From Fictibacillus phosphorivorans (GTDB taxonomy: Bacteria; Bacillota; Bacilli; Bacillales; Fictibacillaceae): a stretch of 64,000 nucleotides of DNA. Made by a program: the position numbers and the translations under genes. Numbering within the stretch: position 1 is the first letter of the stretch; every line of letters begins with the position of its first letter. The DNA lies in the NCBI RefSeq assembly GCF_023715845.1, contig NZ_JAMBOR010000006.1, forward strand, positions 80,022 to 144,021. Reading direction: 5' to 3'. Under the pieces are notes generated by a model. That model had not been told where the DNA came from. It did no database searches and worked only from the letters and a program-made list of their open reading frames with translations. Of this stretch, positions 17,892-27,105 are shown piece after piece.

Positions 17892-18524
17892 TCATCCATA
17901 TAATTTTACAAGATCACTGAAAGTATCAATCGATTCATCGTATTCCTTTACCTGTCCAAATCCATATTTGGCATAAACAAATGGAATTCCTGCGTATCTT
18001 GCTGCTTTTAAATCTCCCTCTGTATCGCCTACATAGATGGGATCCGTTAAGTTATTCCTTTCGATTATCAGTTTGATGTTCTCTCCTTTTGAAAGTCCGG
18101 TCCTACCTGGATTCTCAAAATCTACGAAATACCTTTCGAGCTTATGAAATTCGTAAAAGGATTCGATGTATCCATCCTGACAGTTGCTCACGATAAAAAG
18201 CTTGTATTTTTCTGAAAGCTTCTTCAGTACTTCCTCTACCTGCGGATACAGTTGACCACCTTGCCTCTTAATATATTCCTCTTCGGCATCACAGCACTCT
18301 CGACTGACTTGATCCCGAGTCTCCTCATTTACATTAGGGAATAACTTTGCACTGATCTCAGGCATTTGCAATCCCATCACACTTTCAAAGTCAGCACGTG
18401 TAAGTTCCCGGTTAATTTGTCCGTGTTTCTTGATACGGTTATTCCACGCCTCTATAACGGTATCGATCGGATCCCAAATGGTCCCATCCAGATCGAAGAT
18501 GATACTATCCATTGATTCCTTCAC
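17892..18524 (-). CDS. HAD superfamily hydrolase, subfamily IA
   Basis: 210 residues with all HAD motifs: DLDGT (Asp nucleophile, about residue 10), VSNCQDG (motif II), the lysine of SKGEN (motif III) and VGDTEGDLKAA (motif IV). A helical cap lies between motif I and II, as in phosphoglycolate phosphatase-like enzymes. It probably removes phosphate from a small metabolite. ATG chosen as the first codon; a GAGG-containing site precedes it. Confidence 0.88.
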   Translation of the reverse strand: MKESMDSIIFDLDGTIWDPIDTVIEAWNNRIKKHGQINRELTRADFESVMGLQMPEISAKLFPNVNEETRDQVSRECCDAEEEYIKRQGGQLYPQVEEVLKKLSEKYKLFIVSNCQDGYIESFYEFHKLERYFVDFENPGRTGLSKGENIKLIIERNNLTDPIYVGDTEGDLKAARYAGIPFVYAKYGFGQVKEYDESIDTFSDLVKLYG

Positions 18525-18593
18525 CTCTTTGTTTTTTACAGCTTAAGGTCCTGTACCCGATGAAACAACCTCGTAACCTTTATCCTTTTTCTT

Positions 18594-19079
18594 TTAAACC
18601 GTTCTTTCCAGTTTTAACTTAAACTCCGGCTTTGTCACATAATCCTTGTAGTGAACGCTTTCATTTTTTTTTAAGAAATCTTGACACCGAGCTCGGATTG
18701 CTTCGTTTTTCACAAAATCTAATACGTGTTCGATCGGCACCCAGCGGCTATCCGTTGTTTCCCCTTCTTGTATGGCCAGTTCTCCACCGACTGGCTTACA
18801 GACGAAATCAAACATCACTTTTGTCGGGATATGTGTTACCCCATCATTCCCTATGTACTCACATGTGTTGGAATAAACGCCTGAGAGGTGTGAGACCTCG
18901 ACCTCGATCCCGCTTTCTTCCTTCGTTTCTCTTACCACCGCATCCATCAGGCTTTCCCCGTTTTCCACCTGCCCGCCTGGAAACTCCCAACTTCCACGTT
19001 GTGTTTTTACCAATAGAATATTCCCTTGATCATCTTCTACCCATGCACCTACAGCTACGATATGTGTCGGCATCGCCAT
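18594..19079 (-). CDS. NUDIX hydrolase
   Basis: 161 residues. The Nudix box starts GGQVENGE and ends REtKEESGIEV, giving the GX5EX7REUXEEXGU pattern at about 36-58. It hydrolyses a nucleoside diphosphate linked to another group; the substrate is unknown. AGGAGGGAACAAGC precedes ATGGCGATG, so either of the two nearby ATG codons may start translation. Separate unit between the HAD and esterase genes. Confidence 0.88.
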   Translation of the reverse strand: MAMPTHIVAVGAWVEDDQGNILLVKTQRGSWEFPGGQVENGESLMDAVVRETKEESGIEVEVSHLSGVYSNTCEYIGNDGVTHIPTKVMFDFVCKPVGGELAIQEGETTDSRWVPIEHVLDFVKNEAIRARCQDFLKKNESVHYKDYVTKPEFKLKLERTV

Positions 19080-19187
19080 GCTTGTTCCCTCCTATCAATC
19101 TTGCTTTCTCTTACTAGCATAGTATCAATTTCAATATTTTTACATAACGGGGAGATGACAAATGCATGATAAAAGATAGATGACGAC

Positions 19188-20147
19188 TCACTGATGAAGC
19201 ATCTTCTTTAATAGATTCGTGATTTCATCTAGAGCTTGTTTAGCCCCCTCTGTTGTTCCGATCATGTTGATGAAGCTATGGACGAGGTCGTTATAGTGCA
19301 TATGCTCGACTAAAACATTTTCATTTCTTAAACGGTCGCCGTAAGTGAAAGCTTCGTCTCGTAACGGATCAAACTCAGCTGTAACGATCAGCGTTTTTGG
19401 TAGACCTTTTACTTGATCTGCTTTTAATGGTGAAGCAAAAATCTCTTCACCTTCTGATGGTTCGTTTAAATAGTGGCCCCAAAACCATTTCATTTTTTCC
19501 GTTGTAAGGTTGAACTTGTAATTGGCTTTATAGGACATCGTGTTGAAATTATAGTCCAGTACAGGCGTGATCAAGAACTGATGAGACAGTTTGAACTCAC
19601 GATGATCTTTTAGATATAGTGCAGCGGCAGCAGCCAAATTTCCGCCTGAGCTCTCCCCGCCAACCGCGATCCGGCTGAGGTCTCCATTTAAATCGTCCAC
19701 ATGGCGAAATGCCCATTTAACAGATTCAACAGCGTCTAAAAACGCTGCCGGATATTTATGTTCAGGAGCGAGGCGATAACCGACAGACACGATTACAGTC
19801 TCTGCATGTTTAGCGAAATAACGGCATACGTTATCACAGCTGTCGAGGTCACCAAAGACCCAGCCCCCGCCATGAAAATAGACGAGAACAGGGAACGGTC
19901 CCTCTCCACTCGGTGTATAGATGCGAACAGGGAGATCATGTCCGAATGAAGTCGGTATATTTGTATTGGTTACTCGCACCCCATCCACATGAACAGGTGC
20001 AAAATATTCTCTCGCGATTTTGTAAAACACTCGTGACTGCTCTGGCGTCAGGATATCAAGAGGCGGGTGTTTGAGTTCGCTCATTTTTTTGTTGATGGTG
20101 TTGAGAAGGATCGTGATTTGCAGGTTAACCGCTGATTTTACCGCCAT
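19188..20147 (-). CDS. HSL-type alpha/beta esterase, coupled to the acetyltransferase
   Basis: 319 residues of the hormone-sensitive-lipase esterase family: oxyanion motif HGGGWVFGD, nucleophile GESSGGN, acid in DPLRDE, and the final His in NDLVHSF. The ATG lies inside the end of the preceding acetyltransferase gene (ATGGCGGTAA overlap), so translation is coupled. Because that gene is behind a Fur box and resembles siderophore acyltransferases, this esterase may act on a siderophore or its precursor; that is inference only. Confidence 0.87.
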   Translation of the reverse strand: MAVKSAVNLQITILLNTINKKMSELKHPPLDILTPEQSRVFYKIAREYFAPVHVDGVRVTNTNIPTSFGHDLPVRIYTPSGEGPFPVLVYFHGGGWVFGDLDSCDNVCRYFAKHAETVIVSVGYRLAPEHKYPAAFLDAVESVKWAFRHVDDLNGDLSRIAVGGESSGGNLAAAAALYLKDHREFKLSHQFLITPVLDYNFNTMSYKANYKFNLTTEKMKWFWGHYLNEPSEGEEIFASPLKADQVKGLPKTLIVTAEFDPLRDEAFTYGDRLRNENVLVEHMHYNDLVHSFINMIGTTEGAKQALDEITNLLKKMLHQ

Positions 20148-20788
20148 CCGATCAGATCCCTTCTCTTTTCGACCGTTGTGATGGATCGGATCATCTCGAC
20201 TTCTACATTTCTTTCTTTTAATCGGTTCATAATGGCATCGCGCTCACCTATGATTAATGATGCTTTTTTATGCGGAAGGTCAAATTGGCCGAGTACTTCA
20301 CCGCCGAGTTCTTTTAGGATCGGAATGATGATCCTGTTCCGAACATCTGGCTCCCCGATGATTCGTTTTGCTCCAAAATATTGGTAGAGAAAGATGATCA
20401 TTGCTTGGATGATGGAAAGTCCGTCTTCTTTATTGAGAAAAGGACGTGGACCGATCAATAAGTGCATGCCAAGATCGCCTTCTTTATATTCGTAGTGGTT
20501 CTGGATTGGATCTGCTTTTATGTCATAGGCGATGAGGTAACACGCTGGGATACCATTAAACGTTCCTAGAAATACTTCTTTATGGTCAGCTTCGATCGAG
20601 TTACGCAGCCATTGTTTGAATTCCGGCATCGGAAGGTTCAGTTTCCAAAACGGTGCGATATGGCTCTTATGCATCCATTCATAAAGCGTTTTCAAATCTC
20701 GGTCAAAGTCAACAGGTCGAAAATTGAAACGATTAACTTGATCTCCTTGTTTCACTTTAAATTCAGTTTCATTCTGTGTTTTTAGCAT
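20138..20788 (-). CDS. Siderophore-type GNAT acetyltransferase (AlcB/RhbD-like)
   Basis: 216 residues. The wording fits the Acetyltransf_8 group used in siderophore assembly: PFWKLNLPMPEFKQWL, GDLGMHLLIGP, FGAKRIIGEPDVRNRIIIPILKELG and the C-terminal KKASLIIGERD. Such enzymes acylate an N-hydroxylated diamine. A good Fur site (20812-20826) sits just upstream of its start. No siderophore synthetase is present in the window, so it may modify a siderophore made elsewhere or imported. Confidence 0.82.
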   Translation of the reverse strand: MLKTQNETEFKVKQGDQVNRFNFRPVDFDRDLKTLYEWMHKSHIAPFWKLNLPMPEFKQWLRNSIEADHKEVFLGTFNGIPACYLIAYDIKADPIQNHYEYKEGDLGMHLLIGPRPFLNKEDGLSIIQAMIIFLYQYFGAKRIIGEPDVRNRIIIPILKELGGEVLGQFDLPHKKASLIIGERDAIMNRLKERNVEVEMIRSITTVEKRRDLIGWR

Positions 20789-20811
20789 AGCTTTTGGCCC
20801 CTATCTATAAG

Positions 20812-20826
20812 TGATAATGATTCTCA
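20812..20826 (-). promoter_or_regulatory. Fur box
   Basis: TGATAATGATTCTCA on the plus strand matches the Bacillus 7-1-7 Fur consensus TGATAATnATTATCA at all but one position. It lies 24 bp before the acetyltransferase start. Confidence 0.8.
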
Positions 20827-20967
20827 ATATCATCTATAATGATTATAAGAATAGAGGACAATTACTGTCAACCAACCTTTTGACCTATGTATCTATAAAA
20901 TTAACTCTCCTAGATTTTATTGGTGATAAAAGTAAAGAAGAAATACCATCATTAGTATCTCCTCTCA

Positions 20968-21369
20968 TTATTTGAATTGAATTTTTTCAATTGCTTTGAA
21001 TTCCTCAATGTGGATCAGTGGTGGTTCTTCATCGTTCTTTTTTAATTTCCAATTCATGTAACCTATAAGCATTGAAAATATAATAGCACCTTGCCACTCT
21101 ATCTTCATATTCACCATCAAGGTATCTAATAAAATAATGATGGCTAACGTCAATCCTGCATCCAATAAAAATGAAAACAATCCTTTACTGGATGGAATAA
21201 TATCAACAGATTTTAATGCTTTTGGTATCGCATTTGCTAGTAACGAGAGTGGTATTTCAAGTAACAAATATAAAACAAAAAAAGACACTAAAGATCCAAT
21301 CGAATCAAAGTGTAATCCAAGTAATCTCAAAACGATAAACTCAAAAAAGATGATACCTAGTAAAATCAT
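20968..21369 (-). CDS. YrvL-like membrane protein
   Basis: 133 residues from ATG 21369; the frame is open about 65 bases further up without a clear start, so the N-terminus may be longer or damaged. Several hydrophobic helices, with LRLLGLHFDSIGSLVSFFVLYLL resembling the core of Bacillus YrvL. B. subtilis YrvL modulates the sigma-like oxalate decarboxylase regulator pair YvrI/YvrHa, but homologues in other species need not. The C-terminal tail is acidic and cytoplasmic. No neighbour gives further clues. Confidence 0.6.
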   Translation of the reverse strand: MILLGIIFFEFIVLRLLGLHFDSIGSLVSFFVLYLLLEIPLSLLANAIPKALKSVDIIPSSKGLFSFLLDAGLTLAIIILLDTLMVNMKIEWQGAIIFSMLIGYMNWKLKKNDEEPPLIHIEEFKAIEKIQFK

Positions 21370-21494
21370 TAATACATAAACGAACAGATAACTATTGTTT
21401 TTACTCTGTTTATATGAGGCACTCCCTTTGTTTTAAATTGTGGACTACTATATTTGATGTTAGTACGATTATTGATCTAACGTCCATTCTATAA

Positions 21495-22262
21495 TTAGTT
21501 GTTATTAAGTTTTTGATATATTGTAAGGGCCTCGGTTAAAAATTTCTTGTTATAGTTTGATTTTTCATGAATAACTTCGACCCAGTGTTTTATAGAATCT
21601 GTCCGATCTCCTTTGCATAAACCTTCATTCGTACTGAGAAAGCTCTCCCAGTTATAAAACTCCCAATGTGCCACTTCCGATTGATAAGCGATTCTGCATT
21701 CAAATAGTGGATAAGGATATATGTAGTTCTGTGAAAACTCCGCTGCCTGCATGAAGTCCTTCATCTCGATAGGTTCCAGATTGAACGTTTGTGCAGATTT
21801 TTTTCCGTTCGGTCGGTGGTAAAAAATTTCAACATTGACGTTGTTCTTGGGTTGGACTTGGATCTTTGCTCCTGGAAAAAAGCCATTCAGTTTCTCATTG
21901 GTGTAATTTGCAGCATCTGTATCCACTAAAATTGGGGTCAACCATTGGTCCCCAAGGTCACACAAGTACCGAGATCCGTTTTCGTCCAGTGCAAGAACGG
22001 CCGCATGAGCTTCTTCGGTATGAAATTTCGAACCGATCGGATAAGCTTCAATGCCATCCTTTTTATATTCATCCAGCAGCCAAAGTGCCAAATCAAAACA
22101 GTTCCCCGTCATTCCATACTGTTCCCGATGTTCTTTCATCAAGGATACATCCCTTTGTTTCTTCTTAGTCCCTTGATCTAAATGCCAAGCTTTCGTCAGA
22201 GTTTCCATCGGAAAACGGTCGAACTTCTTCCACGTATCTAAGAGGCTTTTTGCAGGTTTCAC
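21495..22262 (-). CDS. Arylamine N-acetyltransferase/transglutaminase-like fold protein
   Basis: 255 residues. The residues TGNCFDLALWLL, then EEAHAAVLAL, then YLCDLGDQW give the Cys-His-Asp order and spacing of the arylamine N-acetyltransferase/transglutaminase fold. Overall it is too divergent to name the reaction. Relatives in Bacilli are annotated as hypothetical. It is a single gene; a long perfect inverted repeat lies upstream, between it and the nuclease gene. Confidence 0.55.
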   Translation of the reverse strand: MKPAKSLLDTWKKFDRFPMETLTKAWHLDQGTKKKQRDVSLMKEHREQYGMTGNCFDLALWLLDEYKKDGIEAYPIGSKFHTEEAHAAVLALDENGSRYLCDLGDQWLTPILVDTDAANYTNEKLNGFFPGAKIQVQPKNNVNVEIFYHRPNGKKSAQTFNLEPIEMKDFMQAAEFSQNYIYPYPLFECRIAYQSEVAHWEFYNWESFLSTNEGLCKGDRTDSIKHWVEVIHEKSNYNKKFLTEALTIYQKLNNN

Positions 22263-22289
22263 TTAGACACCTCCATCAGCACTAATTAA

Positions 22290-22322
22290 GCGATATTGTC
22301 CGCCTGATGCGGACAATATCGC
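22290..22322. repeat. Perfect 14-bp inverted repeat
   Basis: GCGATATTGTCCGC, a 5-bp loop CTGAT, then the exact reverse complement. There is no T-run on the plus strand and only a weak one on the minus strand, so it is not a standard terminator. It lies between the nuclease stop and the start of the acetyltransferase-like gene. Confidence 0.8.
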
Positions 22323-22353
22323 CTAAAATGTATTTGTCTGGGGTCTGTCCCCC

Positions 22354-23547
22354 CTAGCGTTCACACGCATAGTTATCTTTATCACGGTCGTGCTTCGGAG
22401 CGTACGCTGGATGAGTGGACGGTACTCCGTTCGGGTACACCTTTCGAAGCTCTGTACAGTTTTGAAAGAATTCTGCTTTTGGTGCTGGTGTTGCTGAAGC
22501 CGCTGGTTTTGGCGCTGGCTTCGTTGCTGGTTTAACACTTGAAGTAGATGAACTCGGTTTTGAAGGTGTGGTTGAAGCAGTCGTCGTACTCTTCTTTGGA
22601 TCGAGATCACCTTTCGTCGTGCCGTTGCTACCGTATGCCCATAATCCTGTCTTTTTTGCTCTTGCTTCACGAGCAAACTTCACAAAATAATCGCTATACT
22701 TCACATCTGGTGAATACGTTGATGGTTCTGCGTAGCCATTTAACACTAACTTCGCGTTAAACATCTTTTCTCTTATCTCTTTTTCACTCATCACATCGGT
22801 TGGAAGACTGAGCCAGATCAGTCTTAGATAACGATTGTAACGATCAGTATCAGATACATCTTTTTGCATCCAAACTTTCTTTCCTGTCAACTGAGCAGAT
22901 GTATAATTGCTGGCTTCTTTCCCGTATTGTTCGTGTCTTGTTGTTGTCTCTGGTGTATTGACACCTACAAGACGTATTCTTCTGCCGTCTGATAATTCTA
23001 ATGTGTCTCCATCTACGGCACGGTAAACCGTAACCGCTTCTAGATTGAACTTGTTCGCGATTTCTTTTTGTTGTTTTTCTTTTGCTTCGGCCTTGGCTTT
23101 CGCTTCCGCTGCTTCTTTCACTTTCGCCTCTTCTTCAACCTTCGCTTTGGCTGCTGCTTCTTCTTTAGCTTTCGCTTCAGCCGCTTTCTTTTCTTCTGCT
23201 TCTTTTTTCACTGCGGCTGCCTTTTTTTCTTCCGCTTCTTCCTGCGCTTTTTCTTTTTCTTCGTTCTTCTCTTCCTTACTTGCTAACTGTGTCTTTGTTG
23301 CAGTTTCTTTAGCCGTCTCTTCAACTGGTTCTGCAAAGATTACGGTTAGAATAACAGCTACTATCAATCCGGATGCTGTAATCCACCCTGGTTTTGAAAA
23401 GGTCACGTAACCCTTTTGTTTTTGATCACTCAAATAGATTCCCAATCCTGCGATTAACGTTCCGATCAATGCCCATGGCGTCAGAATAGCAAAAAATAAT
23501 GTAAACAGGATCGCGATAGTAGCGATTATTAATCTTACAATTTTCAT
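22354..23547 (-). CDS. Membrane-anchored staphylococcal-type nuclease with excalibur domain
   Basis: 397 residues. Two N-terminal transmembrane helices (about 5-40 and 53-72) are followed by a long Glu/Lys/Ala-rich coiled coil (about 75-165). The SNase domain (about 170-305) has VDGDTLEL, RIRLVGVNTPE and a catalytic Arg/Glu region. A Ser/Thr/Pro/Ala linker leads to a C-terminal excalibur domain with FFQNCTELRKVYPNGV and DRDKDNYACE, a calcium-binding motif. It is likely a surface-anchored calcium-dependent DNA/RNA nuclease. It starts 13 bp after the PH-SHOCT gene, so the two form an operon. Confidence 0.88.
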   Translation of the reverse strand: MKIVRLIIATIAILFTLFFAILTPWALIGTLIAGLGIYLSDQKQKGYVTFSKPGWITASGLIVAVILTVIFAEPVEETAKETATKTQLASKEEKNEEKEKAQEEAEEKKAAAVKKEAEEKKAAEAKAKEEAAAKAKVEEEAKVKEAAEAKAKAEAKEKQQKEIANKFNLEAVTVYRAVDGDTLELSDGRRIRLVGVNTPETTTRHEQYGKEASNYTSAQLTGKKVWMQKDVSDTDRYNRYLRLIWLSLPTDVMSEKEIREKMFNAKLVLNGYAEPSTYSPDVKYSDYFVKFAREARAKKTGLWAYGSNGTTKGDLDPKKSTTTASTTPSKPSSSTSSVKPATKPAPKPAASATPAPKAEFFQNCTELRKVYPNGVPSTHPAYAPKHDRDKDNYACER

Positions 23548-23560
23548 TTATCTACCTCTT

Positions 23561-24274
23561 TTAGTTTATTAGTTTTTTCTTTTCTGTTTGAAACTCTTCT
23601 TCTGTTAAAATGCCTTTTTCTTTTAAAGAAGCAATCTGATCAAGTAATTTGTATTTGGAGTTACTTTTAGATTTCTTCCGGAACTCTACGATCTTTTCCT
23701 TTACTGCTTTATAAAACTCTCTAAACGGTTCATCATCGATAATGTCATCAAACTTTCTTCTACTGCGTCCGTAGTCTATATATAGTTTCTTAGATTTAAA
23801 TCCGTCTTTTGCTAATGATATGCCCTTCATTTTGGCATAATCATATTCCTCAATGTACGTATGATTACCTTTGACGACAGCAAAGATCAACTTTTCTTCA
23901 GAAGCGATCAATACCCCCTTAATTTCGCGCTTCTGTGTCCTTTTATATTCAGCCTGGATGACGCCTAGTACTCTTTCTTCCTGCTTTAAGAGATGTGCAT
24001 TCACATACTCGAAGGTGTCACTATACGATGAGTAGGTTAATATTTTTGCCATACTTGGATCTGGTCCAAAAAAACGCTCTATCTTCTGAAGTTTATTAAC
24101 TTTTTTTCTTTCCTTCTCCAAACGCTTCTCTTCTCGTTTCTTTTCTTTCTCTTCTCTCCAACGTTTTGCTTCTTCCACACGTCTCTTTGCTTTTTCCTGT
24201 TGCATTCTTTCTCTTTCCGCTTTTTCTTCAGGTGGTAGTTCTAATAGACCGAGGATTTTTTTCAAAAAGCTCAT
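23561..24274 (-). CDS. Bacterial PH domain plus SHOCT domain protein
   Basis: About 237 residues. A basic coiled coil rich in Arg, Lys and Glu covers about 15-65. A YokE-like bacterial PH domain follows (about 90-190: GVLIASEEKLIFAVVKG and a Tyr-rich strand). A C-terminal SHOCT motif (LLDQIASLKEKGILTEEEFQTEKKKLI) ends the protein. The second of two adjacent ATG codons has the better distance to AAGGAGGGG. Role unknown; PH-SHOCT proteins often pair with surface or stress proteins, here with the nuclease downstream. Confidence 0.82.
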   Translation of the reverse strand: MSFLKKILGLLELPPEEKAERERMQQEKAKRRVEEAKRWREEKEKKREEKRLEKERKKVNKLQKIERFFGPDPSMAKILTYSSYSDTFEYVNAHLLKQEERVLGVIQAEYKRTQKREIKGVLIASEEKLIFAVVKGNHTYIEEYDYAKMKGISLAKDGFKSKKLYIDYGRSRRKFDDIIDDEPFREFYKAVKEKIVEFRKKSKSNSKYKLLDQIASLKEKGILTEEEFQTEKKKLIN

Positions 24275-24416
24275 CATAACCCCTCCTTGTCATATATATG
24301 AAAAACTTCTGTAATATTAAAGTAATAAAACAAGAAAATAATAACATAAATCCTCTACCATGAACATAGTTATATTGATATAATTTTAAAATTCTTTTAT
24401 ATAAGACACCAAAATA

Positions 24417-24446
24417 AAAGCTCGGGCCTTGTGAGCCCGAGCTTAC
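24417..24446 (-). terminator. Terminator overlapping the DUF2935 stop codon
   Basis: AAGCTCGGGC / GCCCGAGCTT stem. On the minus strand it is followed by TTTATTTT. Confidence 0.85.
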
Positions 24447-25237
24447 CGTTGACTTGCATTTAAATTGGATTCGTATAAATCGATAATTTCTAAGAAACGT
24501 TCTGCTTCTCTGAAGGTATGATCGGCTAACAGAGGATGGATATTACTTTTAATTTTGCACGCTTCTATAAGCTCTGTTGCTGTTTTCTTAAAATCTCTCA
24601 ATGACGTAACAGATACTTTATTCTGGTCTAAGAATTGGCTCAGAATTGGTTTTGTTTCCGATTGTGGGCGCATCGAATCTAAATCGATCGCTTGAAAGAG
24701 CAGTTGGTCAAAATCATGACTAAACTCTCTCGCTAGATCGACTAGCTTTCTCTCAGACGGATCTAAGAGATGTCCGATAAACTTCGCATGATCTGCCATG
24801 ATTCTTAAAAAGAATACATTCTCTTGAATCACTTCATTGGCTTTAGGAACCAACACGCCTTGATTTAGTTCTTTTAACCGGTTGGCAAAATAAGCCGCTT
24901 CCCTGCTAATATGGTCAACCAGTAATGGAAAGTTGTTTGTGCGTATTACACAGCGCAAGGTTAGATCTAATATCTTCCGTTTATAGCTCCAGATCTGAAC
25001 CGCAGCTTGATAGACCTCTGTGTTAAAAGCTTTAACCTGATTCAGATCGGAGTTTTGATTAAACCTGGCTAACTTCTCTTCAATTCTTTCGAACACCGTG
25101 ATAAACTGTTTGGCCTCGTTGATCAATTGCTGCTGTTCATAGGTAAATCCTAAGCTTAGAAATAAGGCATGTTCTTTCATAATCCTGGACCAGAATCGAA
25201 TTTCGTCTAACGATCTAACCACAATCGGATCCGCCAT
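24443..25237 (-). CDS. DUF2935 hemerythrin-like protein
   Basis: 264 residues, all-helical. Two repeats of the DUF2935 unit are seen: EIRFWSRIMKEHALFLSLGF near 12-31 and ENVFFLRIMADHAKFIGHLL near 134-153, each with the E...H pattern that binds metal, and each followed by a second helical pair with H...E (DHISREAAYF, DHTFREAERF). This is a duplicated four-helix, metal-binding bundle, probably di-iron or di-manganese. Function is not established; B. cereus relatives are cytosolic. Confidence 0.85.
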   Translation of the reverse strand: MADPIVVRSLDEIRFWSRIMKEHALFLSLGFTYEQQQLINEAKQFITVFERIEEKLARFNQNSDLNQVKAFNTEVYQAAVQIWSYKRKILDLTLRCVIRTNNFPLLVDHISREAAYFANRLKELNQGVLVPKANEVIQENVFFLRIMADHAKFIGHLLDPSERKLVDLAREFSHDFDQLLFQAIDLDSMRPQSETKPILSQFLDQNKVSVTSLRDFKKTATELIEACKIKSNIHPLLADHTFREAERFLEIIDLYESNLNASQR

Positions 25238-25307
25238 TTTATCCCCTCACTCTTCTCATATCCCTATCCATGTATATTATTCTTTTGGATAACTATTCCC
25301 AAAAAGT

Positions 25308-25347
25308 AAAAAAGCCCGTTCTCTGGCTATAGAGAACAAGCTTTTTT
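25308..25347 (-). terminator. Terminator of selO
   Basis: GTTCTCT / AGAGAAC stem within an AAGC...GCTT outer pairing, T-rich on the minus strand, just after the stop at 25352. Confidence 0.75.
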
Positions 25348-25351
25348 AGGA

Positions 25352-26815
25352 TTAGGTTCCGCAATACGTTCTATATGGTTCTCCTGTTTTAGGAGGTAGT
25401 TGGCAATATTCCTTTTGTTCCGGTGAATACGCAAAAGGATTTGATAGTACTTTTACTAGATCCTCCATCACACTGAAATCTCCATCTTCCACCGCTGCTT
25501 CTATTGCTTCTTCGACCCGATGGTTTCGTGGAATAATAGCCGGATTGCTTTTTCGCATTAACTCTTCGGAAGACTCTTTGGATTCTTCCTGTCGTTCCAG
25601 TCGTTCTTGCCACTTTTTATACCACTTTTCAAATTCAGGGGCAGAAAAAAGTGCTGTGTTTTCCTTTTTCCCTATCGTTAGAAGACGGAAAGTGTTCGTG
25701 TAGTCCGCAGAATGTTCATGCATGAGGTTAAGAAGTTCTTTTATTAAGGTTTCATCTTCTTTTTCTTCATTAAATAGACCCAGCTTTGCTCTCATTCCCG
25801 CCATCCAGTTGCTGTTGAATTGTTCGCCATAACCGGATAATGCCTCCTGAGCCATTGCCACCGCTTTATCCTTATCTTTATCATAGAACAGTTGGATGAG
25901 GGTCTCTGCAAAACGTGCAAGGTTCCATGCTCCGATACCCGGCTGGTTTCCGTAAGCATACCGGCCCTGGACATCGATCGAACTGAACACAGTTTCTGGA
26001 TCATACGTATCCATGAACGCACATGGGCCATAATCGATGGTTTCCCCGCTGATCGTCATGTTGTCCGTGTTCATTACCCCATGAATGAACCCGTTGAGCT
26101 GCCATTTCGCGATCAAGGAGGCCTGACGTTTTATTACTTCTTTATAAAAAGTAAGGTATTTAAATTCATCGTCTTTGATTTTTGGATAATGTCGCTCAAT
26201 GGCATAGTCAGCAAGAGCTTGAAGTTCTTCAATACTTCCCCATTGACTTGCGAACTCAAATGTACCTACACGCAGGTGACTGGAAGCGACGCGTGTCATA
26301 ATCGCACCAGGCAGATCTTCTTCACGGATGACGGGTTCACCTGTTGTAACGACAGCAAGGCTGCGTGTAGTCGGTATACCAAGTCCATGCATAGCTTCAC
26401 TGATGATGTATTCGCGCAGCATCGGTCCAAGAGCAGCACGACCGTCTCCGCCACGGGAGTAAGGCGTCCGTCCGGATCCTTTTAGCTGGATGTCAAATCG
26501 CTCTCCCCCCGGTGTGATCTGCTCACCAACCAAGAGTGCACGTCCGTCTCCTAGCATCGTAAAGTTGCCGAACTGATGTCCCGCGTAGGCTTGGGCAAGT
26601 GAAGCTCCGCCTTCCGGAACTTTATTGCCCGCGAACACGTTAACCGCTTCTTTTTCTTTAAGAAGATCGGGGTTTAATCCAAGCTCTTTTGCCAGAGATT
26701 CATTCAACACCACTAGTTTTGGTGCTTCAACAGGGTTTGGATTGATGATCGAATAAAATTTATCAGGCAGACTTTCATAACTGTTATTAAAATTCCATCC
26801 TATTCTCTGTGTCAT
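25352..26815 (-). CDS. selO: Protein adenylyltransferase SelO (YdiU/UPF0061)
   Basis: 487 residues, the normal bacterial length. It has the inverted kinase fold of Sel[26 protein letters not shown], then [16 protein letters not shown], then the catalytic region [22 protein letters not shown]. SelO transfers AMP to proteins in redox homeostasis. The C-terminus ends TYCGT with an ordinary Cys codon where animal homologues carry selenocysteine. A terminator-like hairpin lies in the 5' leader (26943-26978). Confidence 0.93.
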   Translation of the reverse strand: MTQRIGWNFNNSYESLPDKFYSIINPNPVEAPKLVVLNESLAKELGLNPDLLKEKEAVNVFAGNKVPEGGASLAQAYAGHQFGNFTMLGDGRALLVGEQITPGGERFDIQLKGSGRTPYSRGGDGRAALGPMLREYIISEAMHGLGIPTTRSLAVVTTGEPVIREEDLPGAIMTRVASSHLRVGTFEFASQWGSIEELQALADYAIERHYPKIKDDEFKYLTFYKEVIKRQASLIAKWQLNGFIHGVMNTDNMTISGETIDYGPCAFMDTYDPETVFSSIDVQGRYAYGNQPGIGAWNLARFAETLIQLFYDKDKDKAVAMAQEALSGYGEQFNSNWMAGMRAKLGLFNEEKEDETLIKELLNLMHEHSADYTNTFRLLTIGKKENTALFSAPEFEKWYKKWQERLERQEESKESSEELMRKSNPAIIPRNHRVEEAIEAAVEDGDFSVMEDLVKVLSNPFAYSPEQKEYCQLPPKTGEPYRTYCGT

Positions 26816-26942
26816 GATGTCTCCTTTCTTCTACCTATATTTTTAAAACCTATTAAATGTGGATTCGATTTCTATTTTCACAATAACACAACAGGGTTTG
26901 AATTGAAGCGCATTCTGCCTCACCATTATTCCCTTATCCTCA

Positions 26943-26978
26943 AAAAAAATAAACGCCTCAATGAGATGAGGGCGTTTT
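26943..26978 (-). terminator. Terminator-like hairpin in the selO leader
   Basis: On the minus strand AAACGCC...CTCA pairs with TGAG...GCGTTT and is followed by ATTTTTTTT. There is no convincing gene upstream of it on this strand; it stands about 130 bp before selO, so it could be an attenuator or the end of a short transcript. Confidence 0.6.
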
Positions 26979-27105
26979 GATTGATGCTTAAAGATGGGAT
27001 GTTTTTTTCCCTTTAAACATTCTTTTGGTTTTAGGTAATGACACTTTTTTAAATGAATATACATAAGATTGGAGCTTATTGTTTATATAGAGGGGAGGGC
27101 TAAAG

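Noticed and set aside
23045..23410. Plus-strand frame rich in Phe, Ala and Ser
   Set aside because: It is the antisense of the Lys/Glu/Ala coiled coil of the nuclease and has no start signals.
25352..26815. Selenocysteine in SelO
   Set aside because: The C-terminal codon is TGC/TGT (TYCGT); no UGA is present in the frame.
26843..27064. Minus-strand frame of 73 codons before selO
   Set aside because: It is crossed by a terminator hairpin, has no ribosome site and no recognisable domain.
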